Source: Gemmatimonadaceae bacterium (GTDB lineage Bacteria; Gemmatimonadota; Gemmatimonadetes; Gemmatimonadales; Gemmatimonadaceae). From it: a stretch of 64,000 nucleotides of DNA. Positions 1-8,650 of this stretch are shown here, in pieces. The DNA is taken from contig DASUHB010000074.1 in the NCBI GenBank assembly GCA_036273715.1, forward strand, positions 62,001 through 126,000, in the 5' to 3' direction. The position numbers were made by a program, and so were the translations under genes. Each line of letters starts with the position of its first letter. Within the stretch, counting starts at the first letter, position 1. Below the pieces are notes generated by a model, which was given only the letters and a program-made list of their open reading frames with translations, did not search any database and was not told the origin of the DNA.

Positions 1-2
1 TG

Positions 3-980
3 TTGGGCGAGTGCGACGCGAGCGAGCGCGAGCGTGTCGCGCGGTGGGTGGCCGAGGATGACGGGCGGCGCGGCGTGATCGAGGCCGTCCGGCGGCTGCT
101 CGACGAGCCAGGAGCATGGATCGGGGAATTTGATGCGCGTGCCGCGTGGCCGCGGCTCCTCCGGTCGGTGCGGCACCGCGAGCGGATCGTTCAGGTGCGG
201 GGCGAACGCGCGGGTCGTCTGGCGGGCGGCGCCGGCCGGAGAACGGCGGCGTGGGCGCTCGCGGCCGGCGTGCTGATTGCGTTAGGCGTTCGCATGTCGT
301 GGCGTCCGCTGGCGCGGCTGTTGTCGCAGCCGGCGCCGGCCGTGGCGATGCGCAGCGTCACGACAGGGCGTGGCCAGCGGGCGGTGATCGTGCTCACCGA
401 CGGCACGCGCGTGCAACTCGCCGCGGACAGCCGGATCACGTACCCAGCGACATTCACCGCCGGCGTCCGCACGGTGACGCTCGACGGAGAGGCCTACTTC
501 GATGTCCGGCACGACGACGCCCATCCGTTCGAAGTGCGCACGCGGACCGGCGTCGTCCGCGACATAGGGACGACGTTTCTCGTACGACAGTACCGCGAGG
601 ACACGCGGCTCGAGGTCGTCGTCGCGGCGGGACGCGTCGCGGTGGCCGGCATCACGATGAGCGCCGGCCACATGCTGCGGGTCGACAGCGTTGGGCGGGC
701 CGACGTGACCGCCGTGGATGCCCAACGGTACCTCGGCTGGATGCACGGGGCGCTCGTCTTCGATGACACACCGTTGGGAGAGGTGGCCGCAGAGCTGTCG
801 CGTTGGTACGACGCCGACGTCACGCTCGCGGACACGGCGATCGCGCGCCGGCGGTTCACCGGCACCTTCGGCGATGAACCGCTCGACTCCATCGTCCGCG
901 CACTCGCCGTGCCCATGCACGTTCGCGTCGAGCGACGAGGGCGAACCATCAGGTTCTTCCCGCTGCCGCACAATCGTTAG
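3..980 (+). CDS. FecR-family anti-sigma factor, 5' end cut by window edge
   Basis: Probable inner-membrane anti-sigma/sigma-regulator protein of a FecI-FecR-TonB receptor signalling unit. Visible parts are an N-terminal sigma-binding-like helix region (residues 1-60, GECDASERERVARWV), one membrane segment (about 83-99), a periplasmic FecR domain (about 115-205, with LTDGTRVQLAADSRITYP and GEAYFDV) and a C-terminal STN-like/DUF4974 part (about 245-320). Family members usually carry about 10-20 residues before the GEC motif, so the true start is probably left of the window; the TTG at 3 is only the first available codon. The partner ECF sigma factor would be expected just upstream, outside the window. 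The TonB receptor begins 76 bp downstream. The stop codon TAG lies inside a GTTAGGC motif. Confidence 0.85.
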   Translation: MGECDASERERVARWVAEDDGRRGVIEAVRRLLDEPGAWIGEFDARAAWPRLLRSVRHRERIVQVRGERAGRLAGGAGRRTAAWALAAGVLIALGVRMSWRPLARLLSQPAPAVAMRSVTTGRGQRAVIVLTDGTRVQLAADSRITYPATFTAGVRTVTLDGEAYFDVRHDDAHPFEVRTRTGVVRDIGTTFLVRQYREDTRLEVVVAAGRVAVAGITMSAGHMLRVDSVGRADVTAVDAQRYLGWMHGALVFDDTPLGEVAAELSRWYDADVTLADTAIARRRFTGTFGDEPLDSIVRALAVPMHVRVERRGRTIRFFPLPHNR

Positions 981-1056
981 GCAATAACCCGGCGATCTCC
1001 GTCCGACAATTCGATCCACCGTCAACGGGCCCGCCCCCCGGGCCGGAGGCACATCC

Positions 1057-3735
1057 ATGCGCGTCTACGCCGTCTGCCGTACCATCCTGCGCGCCGCGTG
1101 CGTCGTCCCGATCATCGGCGCGCATACGCCGCTGTTCGCGCAGGGCACCTCGCGTGCGCCGGCCGCGCGCTTCGCGCCCGACGCCGCCATCGACCTCCTG
1201 GGGTTCCAGGATTCGGCCGGCGCCGGCGCCAGAGTGACGCTCGTTGCCCACGAGGCGAAGTTAGGCGACATCCTCGCCGCCATCGCCCGGCAGACGGGCC
1301 GCACGTTGATGTACAGCCACGATGTCGTGGACGTCGACCAGCGGACGTCGATCGATGTGCACGATGCCGATCTCGCCACGGCGCTCGAGGCAGCCCTGCG
1401 CGGAACGCACATCATCGCACGCATCTCGGGGCACGATCGGATCGTGCTCGACCGCGCGCCCGACGCCGCGGCACACGCGGCCCGCCTGTCCGGCCGGGTC
1501 GTGGATGCGGCAGACGGCCGCGGCGTCCCACAGGCGAGCGTCGCCGTGCGCAACACGACGCACGCGACGCTCACCGGCGAAGACGGACGCTTCGTGCTCT
1601 CGGATGTCGAGAGCGGCACGCACGAGCTCGTCGTGCGACGAATCGGCTACGTCCCGTTAGTCCAAACGATCGCGCTCGCCGACGGCCAGGACACGGCGCT
1701 CTCGATTCGCTTGCAGCCGTCCACGAGCACCCTCGATAAGGTGATCGTGACGGGCACGATCCTCCCGACCGAAGTGAAGGCCATCCCGACGCCGGTGACG
1801 GTCGTGGAAGGAAGCCAGATCGAGCAACAAGGATTCCGGCATCTCGATCAGGCGATCCGCATGTACGTGCCGACCGCGCTCGCGTTCGACAACGGACCGA
1901 ATGCCGAGCAGGACCAGATCAGCGTGCGCGGCGCGAGCTCGCTGGCCACTGGATCGCCGATCAAGGTGTACGTCGACGGCATCGAAGTCGCGTCCGACGA
2001 CTTTTCGATGATCGACCCGGCGAGCGTCGACCGGATCGAGATCATTCGCGGCCCGCAGGCGGCCACGCTGTATGGCTCGGACGCGATCGGCGGCGTGATG
2101 CAGATCTTCACGAAGCACGGCAACGCGGCGCTCGACCGGCCCGAGCTGAATCTGGACGTATCGTTAGGCGACGTGCAGAGCCCGTACAAAAGCGGCGGCA
2201 CGCTGCGTCAGGCGTACTCGGCGACGGTCAACGGCGGGACGCCGTCGGCCAGCTACACGATTGGTGGGTCCTTCACGCACACGGGCGACTGGGTCCCCTA
2301 CTACTATCTCTCCACGCCGAGTGCGTTCGGCGCTGTCCACATCGCGCAAGACAAGTTGTCGCTGGACCTGTCCGGCCGATTCGTGAATACACAGGAAGCG
2401 ACAGCTGCGTCGCCGTTTCTCGTCGCGGCCGGCTTCTCGAGCCCGTTGCCGACGGTGGAACCGCAGGAGTACCGCCAGTCGACGTTGGGCGCGCGCCTAA
2501 CGTTCGATGCCGCGCCGCGGTGGCGGCACACGTTGACGTTGGGCGTGGATGGCCTGTCGTTCGACGATCACAACTCGCGCCCCCGGTTCACCACGCCGGA
2601 TGACAGCCTGATGTTCATCTACGTCGGGGAGCTGCGAAAGATGTCGGTCGGATACAACACGTCGCTGAGCGTGCCGATTTCGGCCTCGCTCACGGGCGCG
2701 GTGACGGCGGGCATCGATTACTACCAGTACACGATCAATCAGTTCAGCTCGAGCGGGGCCCTCACCAACTCGGGTGAGATCGTGACCGACTCGACGGCGC
2801 CCATTGACGCGACGCGCAGCATCACGACGAACACCGGCGTGTTCGGCCAGGCCCAACTGAACGTTGCCGACCAACTTTTCTTCACGGTCGGAGTGCGCGC
2901 CGAACACAACAATGACTTTGGCAGGCGACTCGGTACCCCCGTGTCGCCGCGGTTCGGTGCCTCATGGGCACGGACGCTGGGCGGAACGACGGTCAAGCTG
3001 CGTGCGTCCTACGGGCAGGCGATCCGCGCGCCCAGCCCGTTGGAGAAGGACTACGCCAAGAACGCGTTCGTCGAGACGCTGGCGAACGAGTCACTCGGTC
3101 CGGAACGCCAACGCGGCTTGGATGGCGGCGTCGACGTAGCGTTAGGTCGAGCCACGCTGAGCGCGACGTACTACAATCAGACTGCGACCGACCTCATCCA
3201 GTTCGTGCTGCTCGATGGAAACCAGGACCCGCAGGTTCGCCAGTACGAGAATGTCGGCCGCGTCGCGAATCGCGGGCTCGAGCTCGAGGCTGGACTCCAC
3301 CTGGGACGTGTCACCGCCACGGCGCAATTCGCGCACGCGACGAGTGTCGTGAAAGCCCTCGGGCCTGCGTACACCGGCGACTTGCAACCCGGTGATCAAG
3401 TGCTCGGCATTCCCCGCAACACGGCGGGCGCAAGCCTCGCCTGGTCGGCGCTGGCGAACACGACGCTCACGTTAGGCGTCGTCTACGTCGGCACGCGCAC
3501 GAACTACGACGATCGGGCGTTCTTCACCGATCCGAGCCGCAGCACGCTTCGCGACTATTGGACCGAATATCCGGCATTCACGAAGCTCAACATCGGCGTG
3601 TCGCACGCGCTGTCGAGCAGCGCGGCGGCGTTCGTGAGCATCGAGAACGTGGCCAACGTCAATCCCAGCGAGCAGTCCAATCTGACGCCGATCCAGGGCC
3701 GCATCTCGATGGTCGGCCTCCGGCTGCACTACTGA
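1057..3735 (+). CDS. TonB-dependent receptor with STN, carboxypeptidase-like and plug domains
   Basis: Outer-membrane active-transport receptor of 892 residues. Order of parts: signal peptide (1-29, ending LFAQ), STN/secretin N-domain (about 58-132), carboxypeptidase-regulatory-like domain (144-220, SGRVVDAADGRGVPQASV), plug (242-356, with YVDGIE, RIEIIRGPQAATLYG and DAIGGVMQI) and beta-barrel (about 370-892) ending in aromatic Tyr. An STN domain marks transducer-type receptors that talk to a FecR-like protein, and a FecR gene lies immediately upstream. It is followed by a BNR-repeat protein and a secreted S9 peptidase on the same strand, so it probably imports or senses a peptide or glycopeptide. 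The nearby lasso cluster makes a lasso peptide one candidate ligand; that is inference only. Confidence 0.93.
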   Translation: MRVYAVCRTILRAACVVPIIGAHTPLFAQGTSRAPAARFAPDAAIDLLGFQDSAGAGARVTLVAHEAKLGDILAAIARQTGRTLMYSHDVVDVDQRTSIDVHDADLATALEAALRGTHIIARISGHDRIVLDRAPDAAAHAARLSGRVVDAADGRGVPQASVAVRNTTHATLTGEDGRFVLSDVESGTHELVVRRIGYVPLVQTIALADGQDTALSIRLQPSTSTLDKVIVTGTILPTEVKAIPTPVTVVEGSQIEQQGFRHLDQAIRMYVPTALAFDNGPNAEQDQISVRGASSLATGSPIKVYVDGIEVASDDFSMIDPASVDRIEIIRGPQAATLYGSDAIGGVMQIFTKHGNAALDRPELNLDVSLGDVQSPYKSGGTLRQAYSATVNGGTPSASYTIGGSFTHTGDWVPYYYLSTPSAFGAVHIAQDKLSLDLSGRFVNTQEATAASPFLVAAGFSSPLPTVEPQEYRQSTLGARLTFDAAPRWRHTLTLGVDGLSFDDHNSRPRFTTPDDSLMFIYVGELRKMSVGYNTSLSVPISASLTGAVTAGIDYYQYTINQFSSSGALTNSGEIVTDSTAPIDATRSITTNTGVFGQAQLNVADQLFFTVGVRAEHNNDFGRRLGTPVSPRFGASWARTLGGTTVKLRASYGQAIRAPSPLEKDYAKNAFVETLANESLGPERQRGLDGGVDVALGRATLSATYYNQTATDLIQFVLLDGNQDPQVRQYENVGRVANRGLELEAGLHLGRVTATAQFAHATSVVKALGPAYTGDLQPGDQVLGIPRNTAGASLAWSALANTTLTLGVVYVGTRTNYDDRAFFTDPSRSTLRDYWTEYPAFTKLNIGVSHALSSSAAAFVSIENVANVNPSEQSNLTPIQGRISMVGLRLHY

Positions 3736-3802
3736 GCCGATGCCGTTTGCATCGATAGGAGAGGCGTCCGTGCGAGCTCGCCTAACTGAGGATCTGGCGT
3801 AT

Positions 3803-5701
3803 ATGCGAGTGAGTGTCATCATCACGATGCAGTGCGCGTGCGTCATGGCCGGTGGAGTTTTCGGCCAGGGAGGCCCGGCGATTCGGGTCGTGCAGTCGGA
3901 GCAGATCTCTGTAGCGCATCCCCGCCGGCCGCACATCGAAAGCTTTCTCGCTGTCGACCCGCGCGATTCACGACATATGATCGCCGCCTCGATGCTCGGG
4001 CTCGCCGATGGCCGCCTGGGGGCGGCTGTGTACGCGACGTTCGATGCCGGCCGCCACTGGACAGAATCACGGATCGCTCCGCGGGACAGCATGCTTTCGT
4101 TAGGCGGCGATCCGCTCGTCTATATCATGCGCGACGGAACGGCACTGTTCGGTGTCGGCACGCAACAGGCCGGCCGCTCCGTGACTGCTGTCAGCCGGTC
4201 GACTGACGGTGGACGCACGTGGGAGCGCCCGCAAGTGATGAATTACCGCGACCGTCCGTTCATGGCGTTCGATACGACGGGTACGGATCTCGATGGAACC
4301 ATCTACATAGCCGGTATCGACAACGGCCTCCTGCTCAGCCACTCGACCGATGACGGCCGGAGCTTCAGTTATCCGGCGATCATCACGCGTGATCTGGGCG
4401 GGCCCGACCCAAGCGCGCCGATCCGAGGCGTCCTAACCGACATGGTGGTCACGCCCGACGGTGTGCTGGTCATGCCGTTCAACAGTCGGCTCGACATGCG
4501 TGACTCGATACCGCGATTCAAGAAAGATTCGGTGATGACCAACGCGTTCCGAGTCCTCGTCTCGGACGACGGCGGGCGATCGTTTTTCGCGATGCGCGAG
4601 GGCCCTCGCGCGCATTGGGTGGTGAACTATGCAAATAGCCAGGCGCTCGGCGCGCCACGCGTGGCGCTCGATCAATCGCGAGGCACGTTTCGCGGCCGAC
4701 TCTATCTGGTGTGGACGGACTGGGACATCGCTCGCCGTGCCTACGTCGTGCGGCTCGCCTACTCGAGCGACGCCGGGAAAACGTGGAATACCACAGTCGT
4801 CAGCGATGACACCTCCGGCCACGATCCAGGCAACGCCGCGCTCGCCGTCACCAGAGACGGGATCGTTGGCGTGATCTGGAACGACCGGCGCGACGATCCG
4901 CGAAACCGCTGTTGGCGTCTCTACGGCGCAATCTCCGTTGATGGCGGCGCATCGTTCCTGCCTAACGCGAGATTGAGCACTGCGCCGACGTGCGTCAACA
5001 CTCCGGGCAACTGGGTGCTCAGCACCTGGTATGAGTACGATCACTGGACCGAACCGGACCGGCCGCGTCCAGGGTTCGGGGTGACCGCGTTGATCCCGGT
5101 GCGGTTTCCGAACGGCGGCGACACCCAGGGACTCGTTGCCGATGCCGATGGCGTATTCCACGCCGCGTGGATCAACGGCGCGACGGGAACGCTTCAGCTC
5201 TGGCACACCGCGTTCGCGGTCGACTCGGCGATCGTGGCGGCGGTACGGAACAAGAACGAGCGGAAGATGGCCGGCTCGGCGGCCACGCCCGTGCCGTCGG
5301 GGCGTGTGGATGTCACGCAGGAACTCAGCTTCGTCATGAGCCACCCGGCGATCGACTTCACACGCGGCACGCTCGAGGTCACGATGCGGGTGAAGAATGC
5401 GACGGGCCTCACCGTGCATGGGCCGATCGAGGTTGTCGTCGACCGTCTGAAGGCCGACTGGTCTAACGCAATGGGCCTCGCGAACCTTCGGGTCGCGAAT
5501 GCCGACAGTGGCGGCGGCGGCCTGGGTGCGACGTGGGTGTTCGCCGCCGGCGCCGATCGCATGTTGCATCCCGGCGCCACGACGCCGCCACGCGTGTTGC
5601 GATTCCGCTTCGATGGCGGCGTGCCCGACGAGCCCGACGGCTACTTCGAGCCCGCGTTTCGCATCCTCGCCCGCAGCACCGGCGCGGCTGGCCAACGTTA
5701 G
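3803..5701 (+). CDS. Secreted BNR/Asp-box repeat protein (sialidase-like propeller)
   Basis: Exported protein of about 632 residues built on a sialidase-type propeller. Repeated Asp-box motifs (S/T-x-D-x-G-x-x-W/F) are visible as TFDAGRHW, STDGGRTW, STDDGRSF, SDDGGRSF, SSDAGKTW and SVDGGASF. I chose the ATG at 3803 because it begins a normal signal peptide (MRVSVIITMQCACVMAGGVF) and has GAGGA about 10 bp upstream. A GTG at 3770 behind AGGAGAGG and an ATG at 3740 are alternatives that would put acidic residues before the signal peptide. I cannot identify a complete set of sialidase catalytic residues, so enzymatic activity is not claimed; Asp-box propellers also serve as binding scaffolds. It lies between the TonB receptor and the S9 peptidase. 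Confidence 0.8.
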   Translation: MRVSVIITMQCACVMAGGVFGQGGPAIRVVQSEQISVAHPRRPHIESFLAVDPRDSRHMIAASMLGLADGRLGAAVYATFDAGRHWTESRIAPRDSMLSLGGDPLVYIMRDGTALFGVGTQQAGRSVTAVSRSTDGGRTWERPQVMNYRDRPFMAFDTTGTDLDGTIYIAGIDNGLLLSHSTDDGRSFSYPAIITRDLGGPDPSAPIRGVLTDMVVTPDGVLVMPFNSRLDMRDSIPRFKKDSVMTNAFRVLVSDDGGRSFFAMREGPRAHWVVNYANSQALGAPRVALDQSRGTFRGRLYLVWTDWDIARRAYVVRLAYSSDAGKTWNTTVVSDDTSGHDPGNAALAVTRDGIVGVIWNDRRDDPRNRCWRLYGAISVDGGASFLPNARLSTAPTCVNTPGNWVLSTWYEYDHWTEPDRPRPGFGVTALIPVRFPNGGDTQGLVADADGVFHAAWINGATGTLQLWHTAFAVDSAIVAAVRNKNERKMAGSAATPVPSGRVDVTQELSFVMSHPAIDFTRGTLEVTMRVKNATGLTVHGPIEVVVDRLKADWSNAMGLANLRVANADSGGGGLGATWVFAAGADRMLHPGATTPPRVLRFRFDGGVPDEPDGYFEPAFRILARSTGAAGQR

Positions 5702-5743
5702 GTTGGTCGATCGCCCGTTTCACAATATTGGAGTAACTCCGGC

Positions 5744-8092
5744 ATGCACATGCATCGACTGTCCGCGGCGGCGATCCTTTGCCTAACCGCGATGGCTTCC
5801 GCGTCCCGCGCGCAACAGGTCAAGCCCTTGTCCATCGAGGACGCGCTGGCCACGCGCACGTTCGGGATCTACGCGCCAATCTCGGTGTCGCCCGACGGAC
5901 GCTGGGTCGCGTACACCATCGTGGATCCGCGAAAGCGGCGAAGTCACAGTGAGAAGGCGCCTAACTTTCTCTCGACTGGCGCGTCGCGCGACGCCGAAGG
6001 CGCCGAGCTGTGGATCGCCGACACGAAAACGGGCGCCACGCGAGATCTCACCGGGCACACCGGGAATAGCTGGGATGGCGTGTGGTCACCGGATGGATCT
6101 CAGCTCGCTTTCTACAGTGACCGTGACGGAATGGCGCGCCTCTGGGTGTGGGACCGCGCAACGGCAACGGTACGCCGCGTCTCCTCCGTGATTCCGCGGG
6201 CGTGGGTGATGTTTGAATCGCCCGAGTGGACGCCCGATGGGGCGGCACTGATCGTGAAGGTCCTTCCGGAAGGCGACACGATCGGGCCTGCCGGAGACAG
6301 CGCTGCGAAGGCCGCCCTCGCGCTGCCTAACGATAGCACCCCGACGGCGGAGGTGCGGACGGCGAATATCGGTCGCTCCGACACGGCGCGTGTCGATAGC
6401 GGCTCGAACCCGGCAGCCATCGCGGACCTTGCGCTCGTGCGAATCTCGGACGGCACCGTGCGGCGCCTCGTCCGGCGATCGCAAATTATGGAATACTCGG
6501 TGTCGCCGACCGGCGAGCGGGTCGCCTATACGATACTCAGTGGGGTGGTGGTCACGCCCGAGATCACCTGGGTGTACGACATCGGCGTCACAGATCTGAA
6601 AACCGGTGCGACACGGATCATCGCGCACCGCGTTCCGAATTTCTGGGGGCCGACAATCAGCTGGTCGCCGGATGGTCTGCACATCGCGTTCACCACCAAG
6701 CCCCACAGCTACGGCCTGGAGAACCTTCCCGATCGACCGTTGCCACCCGGTGACTGCTACGTCGCCAGCGTGCTGAACGACTCGGTTCGCGACCTGACGC
6801 CGGGCGCGCACGTCGATCTCGGCACCAGCTTCCACGCGCCCGTGTGGAGTGCTAACGGTTCAACCCTGTTCCTGGTAGGCGGAGGCGCGCTCTGGCGCGT
6901 CGACGCCCAACGAGGTGGACTTGAACCCGTCGGTCGCGTACCGGGACGCGCAGCAGTCGCCATCATCACGACCGGACCCTTTGCCCGACCGTGGCCGTCT
7001 AACGCCGGCGACACGCTATTCGTGCGAACGCTCGATGAACGAACCTTGAAAGTGGGGGTCGCGCGCATCGATGTACGCACCGGTGTCAGCGAGCTCGCCT
7101 ACGAGGACGACGAATGGCTGCCCGTTGCAAGCCGCACAGCGTTGGGCATGGCGGCCGCGGCCGACGTGTTCGTCTACCAGCGCGAGAGCGCGGCGCATCC
7201 GGGCGACCTGTGGGTCGCGGAGCCGAAGTTCCTCGCGCGGCGGCGCCTCACGCACATCAATCCGCAGCTCGATGACTACGTGTTCGGAGAGCGGCGTCTC
7301 ATCTACTGGCGCAGCGATGATGGTGACTCGTTGCGCGGCGCGCTGCTTCTACCCGCGGGTTACAAAGCCGGCAAGCGCTATCCGCTGATCTCGTGGCAAT
7401 ACGGCGGCGAAACCTGGTCAATGTTCGCGAACAACTTCGGCGTGATTCCGATATTTGTCGACTACATCCAGATCCTGGCGACCCGCGGCTACGCAGTGCT
7501 TGTTCCCGATGCGCCGCAGCACATCGGCACGCCCATGCTGGATCTCGCAAAGACGGTACTGCCGGGCGTCAATCGCGCGATAGAGCTCGGCGTCGCCGAC
7601 CCGGCGCGACTCGGGATCATGGGACTCAGCTATGGCTGCTTCTCGACACTCATGCTCATCGTGCAAACGACGCGCTTCAAAGCGGCGGAGTGCGGCTCGG
7701 GTGCGTCGAGCATCATTGGAATGACAGGAACCGAGCTAGGCTGGGCTTGGGCGGATTCCGGACAAGGCAAGATGGGCGCGACAGTGTGGCAGCGGCGAGA
7801 CCGATACATCGAGAACTCGGCCTACTTCTATCTCGATCGCGTGGCGACGCCGATTCTGATGGTCAACGGGACCGCGGACCCTGGAGTGCCATCGTTCCTT
7901 GCGGACGAGACCTACGCAGCGCTCCGCCAGTTAGGCAAGCGCGTCGAATATGTGCGCTATGTCGGCGAAAGCCATGGCCCAATGGCATACAGCCGCGCCA
8001 ACGTCACCGACTACCTGAATCGCCTGGTGCGATGGTTCGGAACCTATCTGAGTGACTCGTCGAGTCACGCCACGCCCGACTCGATTCGTTAG
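5744..8092 (+). CDS. Secreted S9 prolyl-oligopeptidase-family serine peptidase; possible lasso isopeptidase
   Basis: Exported serine peptidase of 782 residues with a signal peptide, an N-terminal PD40/WD40-like propeller (SPDGRWVAYTI, WSPDGSQLAFYSDRDG, WSPDGLHIAFTTKP) and a C-terminal alpha/beta hydrolase. The triad is visible: Ser629 in GLSYGC, Asp712 in NGTADPGVP and His744 in GESHGPM. GGAG lies upstream of the ATG. The family cleaves short peptides; one branch (AtxE type) opens the isopeptide bond of lasso peptides and is coded beside lasso clusters together with FecR and TonB receptor genes. This gene has exactly such neighbours, facing the lasso operon tail to tail. Its C-terminal domain also looks like generic secreted S9 peptidases, so the isopeptidase role is a hypothesis. 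Confidence 0.9.
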   Translation: MHMHRLSAAAILCLTAMASASRAQQVKPLSIEDALATRTFGIYAPISVSPDGRWVAYTIVDPRKRRSHSEKAPNFLSTGASRDAEGAELWIADTKTGATRDLTGHTGNSWDGVWSPDGSQLAFYSDRDGMARLWVWDRATATVRRVSSVIPRAWVMFESPEWTPDGAALIVKVLPEGDTIGPAGDSAAKAALALPNDSTPTAEVRTANIGRSDTARVDSGSNPAAIADLALVRISDGTVRRLVRRSQIMEYSVSPTGERVAYTILSGVVVTPEITWVYDIGVTDLKTGATRIIAHRVPNFWGPTISWSPDGLHIAFTTKPHSYGLENLPDRPLPPGDCYVASVLNDSVRDLTPGAHVDLGTSFHAPVWSANGSTLFLVGGGALWRVDAQRGGLEPVGRVPGRAAVAIITTGPFARPWPSNAGDTLFVRTLDERTLKVGVARIDVRTGVSELAYEDDEWLPVASRTALGMAAAADVFVYQRESAAHPGDLWVAEPKFLARRRLTHINPQLDDYVFGERRLIYWRSDDGDSLRGALLLPAGYKAGKRYPLISWQYGGETWSMFANNFGVIPIFVDYIQILATRGYAVLVPDAPQHIGTPMLDLAKTVLPGVNRAIELGVADPARLGIMGLSYGCFSTLMLIVQTTRFKAAECGSGASSIIGMTGTELGWAWADSGQGKMGATVWQRRDRYIENSAYFYLDRVATPILMVNGTADPGVPSFLADETYAALRQLGKRVEYVRYVGESHGPMAYSRANVTDYLNRLVRWFGTYLSDSSSHATPDSIR
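8052..8068. repeat. 17-bp perfect inverted repeat in the S9 peptidase 3' end
   Basis: Arms GTGACTCG and CGAGTCAC pair around a single T. It is inside the last codons of the S9 peptidase and 30 bp left of the strong terminator-like palindrome, so it may help fold the transcript end. It could also be chance. Confidence 0.4.
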
Positions 8093-8098
8093 GCGCGT

Positions 8099-8124
8099 GG
8101 GCGTGTGCCGGCCGGCACACGCCC
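8099..8124. terminator. Bidirectional hairpin between S9 peptidase and lasso operon
   Basis: Perfect 26-bp palindrome: left arm GGGCGTGTGCCGG, right arm CCGGCACACGCCC. It starts 7 bp after the S9 peptidase stop and lies 61 bp beyond the last lasso precursor, at the meeting point of two converging transcripts. No U-run follows, so it would work as a strong GC hairpin or as an RNA-end protector rather than a textbook intrinsic terminator. Confidence 0.6.
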
Positions 8125-8185
8125 GTCGTGCATCACGACACCGACCACGCGCACCGGTCATCGGACCGGCCGCGCGCTCGGGCCG

Positions 8186-8335
8186 CTAGAGCCCGAACCC
8201 CACGTCTCCCGCAATGCCCTGCAGCGGCGCGCCCGAAGGCTCGAGCGGGAAATGGCTCCTGACGCGCGTTGCAAGCACGGCATCGCCACGCTCGATCAGC
8301 CGCGGCGCCTCGTAAGTCCGCTCTTCTTTCCGCAT
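8186..8335 (-). CDS. Lasso peptide precursor A1 (49 aa)
   Basis: Ribosomally made precursor of a lasso peptide. The leader (residues 1-24) fits the lasso signature exactly: Y8-EA-P11-R-L13-IER-G17-DAVLA-T23-R24, where Y/P/L/G bind the B1 recognition element and Thr at -2 marks the B2 cleavage site. The 25-residue core therefore starts VRSHFPLE, placing Glu at core position 8 for an 8-residue macrolactam, and ends AGDVGFGL. The start ATG at 8335 has GGAGGGTC just upstream. It is the last gene of the operon, 92 bp after precursor A2, with which it shares leader spacing, LEPxG and AGxxxFGL. Val at core position 1 is unusual, because most known lasso peptides begin with Gly. Confidence 0.88.
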   Translation of the reverse strand: MRKEERTYEAPRLIERGDAVLATRVRSHFPLEPSGAPLQGIAGDVGFGL

Positions 8336-8384
8336 ATGACCCTCCAGTGAAAGTGATGAGATGAATTGCACCACACGTCGGATG

Positions 8385-8414
8385 CAGGCCGCACTGATGG
8401 CGTCGAGCGGCCTG
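8385..8414 (-). promoter_or_regulatory. Intercistronic hairpin between lasso precursors A2 and A1
   Basis: Arms CAGGCCGC and GCGGCCTG (8 bp, perfect) with a 14-nt loop lie between the A2 stop and the A1 start. It could be an attenuator or mRNA-stability element setting the A2:A1 ratio. No U-run follows. Confidence 0.4.
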
Positions 8415-8427
8415 AATTACCGTGCCG

Positions 8428-8577
8428 CTAGAGACCGAAACTGGTCTCGCCTGCCGTGTCCTTGGGCTTGACGCCGTTCGGCTCCAGCGTGCCGAACACC
8501 TTCATGCGCGTTGCAGACACCGCGTCGCCCTTCTCCTCGAGCGACGGCGCCTGGTACGATCTTGGCTTGCGTTGCAT
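8428..8577 (-). CDS. Lasso peptide precursor A2 (49 aa)
   Basis: Second lasso precursor with the same layout as A1: leader Y8-QA-P11-S-L13-EEK-G17-DAVSA-T23-R24, then a 25-residue core starting MKVFGTLE and ending AGETSFGL. Glu is again at core position 8. The ATG at 8577 follows a near-perfect Shine-Dalgarno (AGGAGGGATCA). The shared features LEP, Gly11 and AGxxxFGL, against otherwise divergent loops, say the two products have the same ring size and a related tail but different surfaces. Met at core position 1 is unusual for the ring-forming residue. The cyclase gene C ends 74 bp upstream. No tailoring-enzyme gene separates the precursors from the core operon. Confidence 0.9.
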   Translation of the reverse strand: MQRKPRSYQAPSLEEKGDAVSATRMKVFGTLEPNGVKPKDTAGETSFGL

Positions 8578-8616
8578 TGATCCCTCCTTGTGTCGAGACG
8601 TGTGATCCTCCTCCAC

Positions 8617-8642
8617 CCGGCCGGCGAGCGCTCGACGGCCGG
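8617..8642 (-). promoter_or_regulatory. Intercistronic hairpin between cyclase gene C and precursor A2
   Basis: Arms CCGGCCG and CGGCCGG (7 bp) with a 12-nt loop sit in the 74-bp gap just before the A2 ribosome site. A stable 5' hairpin here could protect precursor mRNA after cleavage from the long operon transcript. Function inferred from position only. Confidence 0.35.
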
Positions 8643-8650
8643 TCCTACAC

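Noticed and set aside
4433-5695. 420-residue open frame on the minus strand across the BNR gene
   Set aside because: Opposite frame of a clear exported propeller protein; Arg/His/Gly-rich with no domain, as GC-rich antisense frames are.
5744-8092. Calling the S9 peptidase a proven lasso isopeptidase
   Set aside because: The triad and context fit, but its C-terminal motifs are also those of ordinary secreted S9 peptidases; kept as a hypothesis only.
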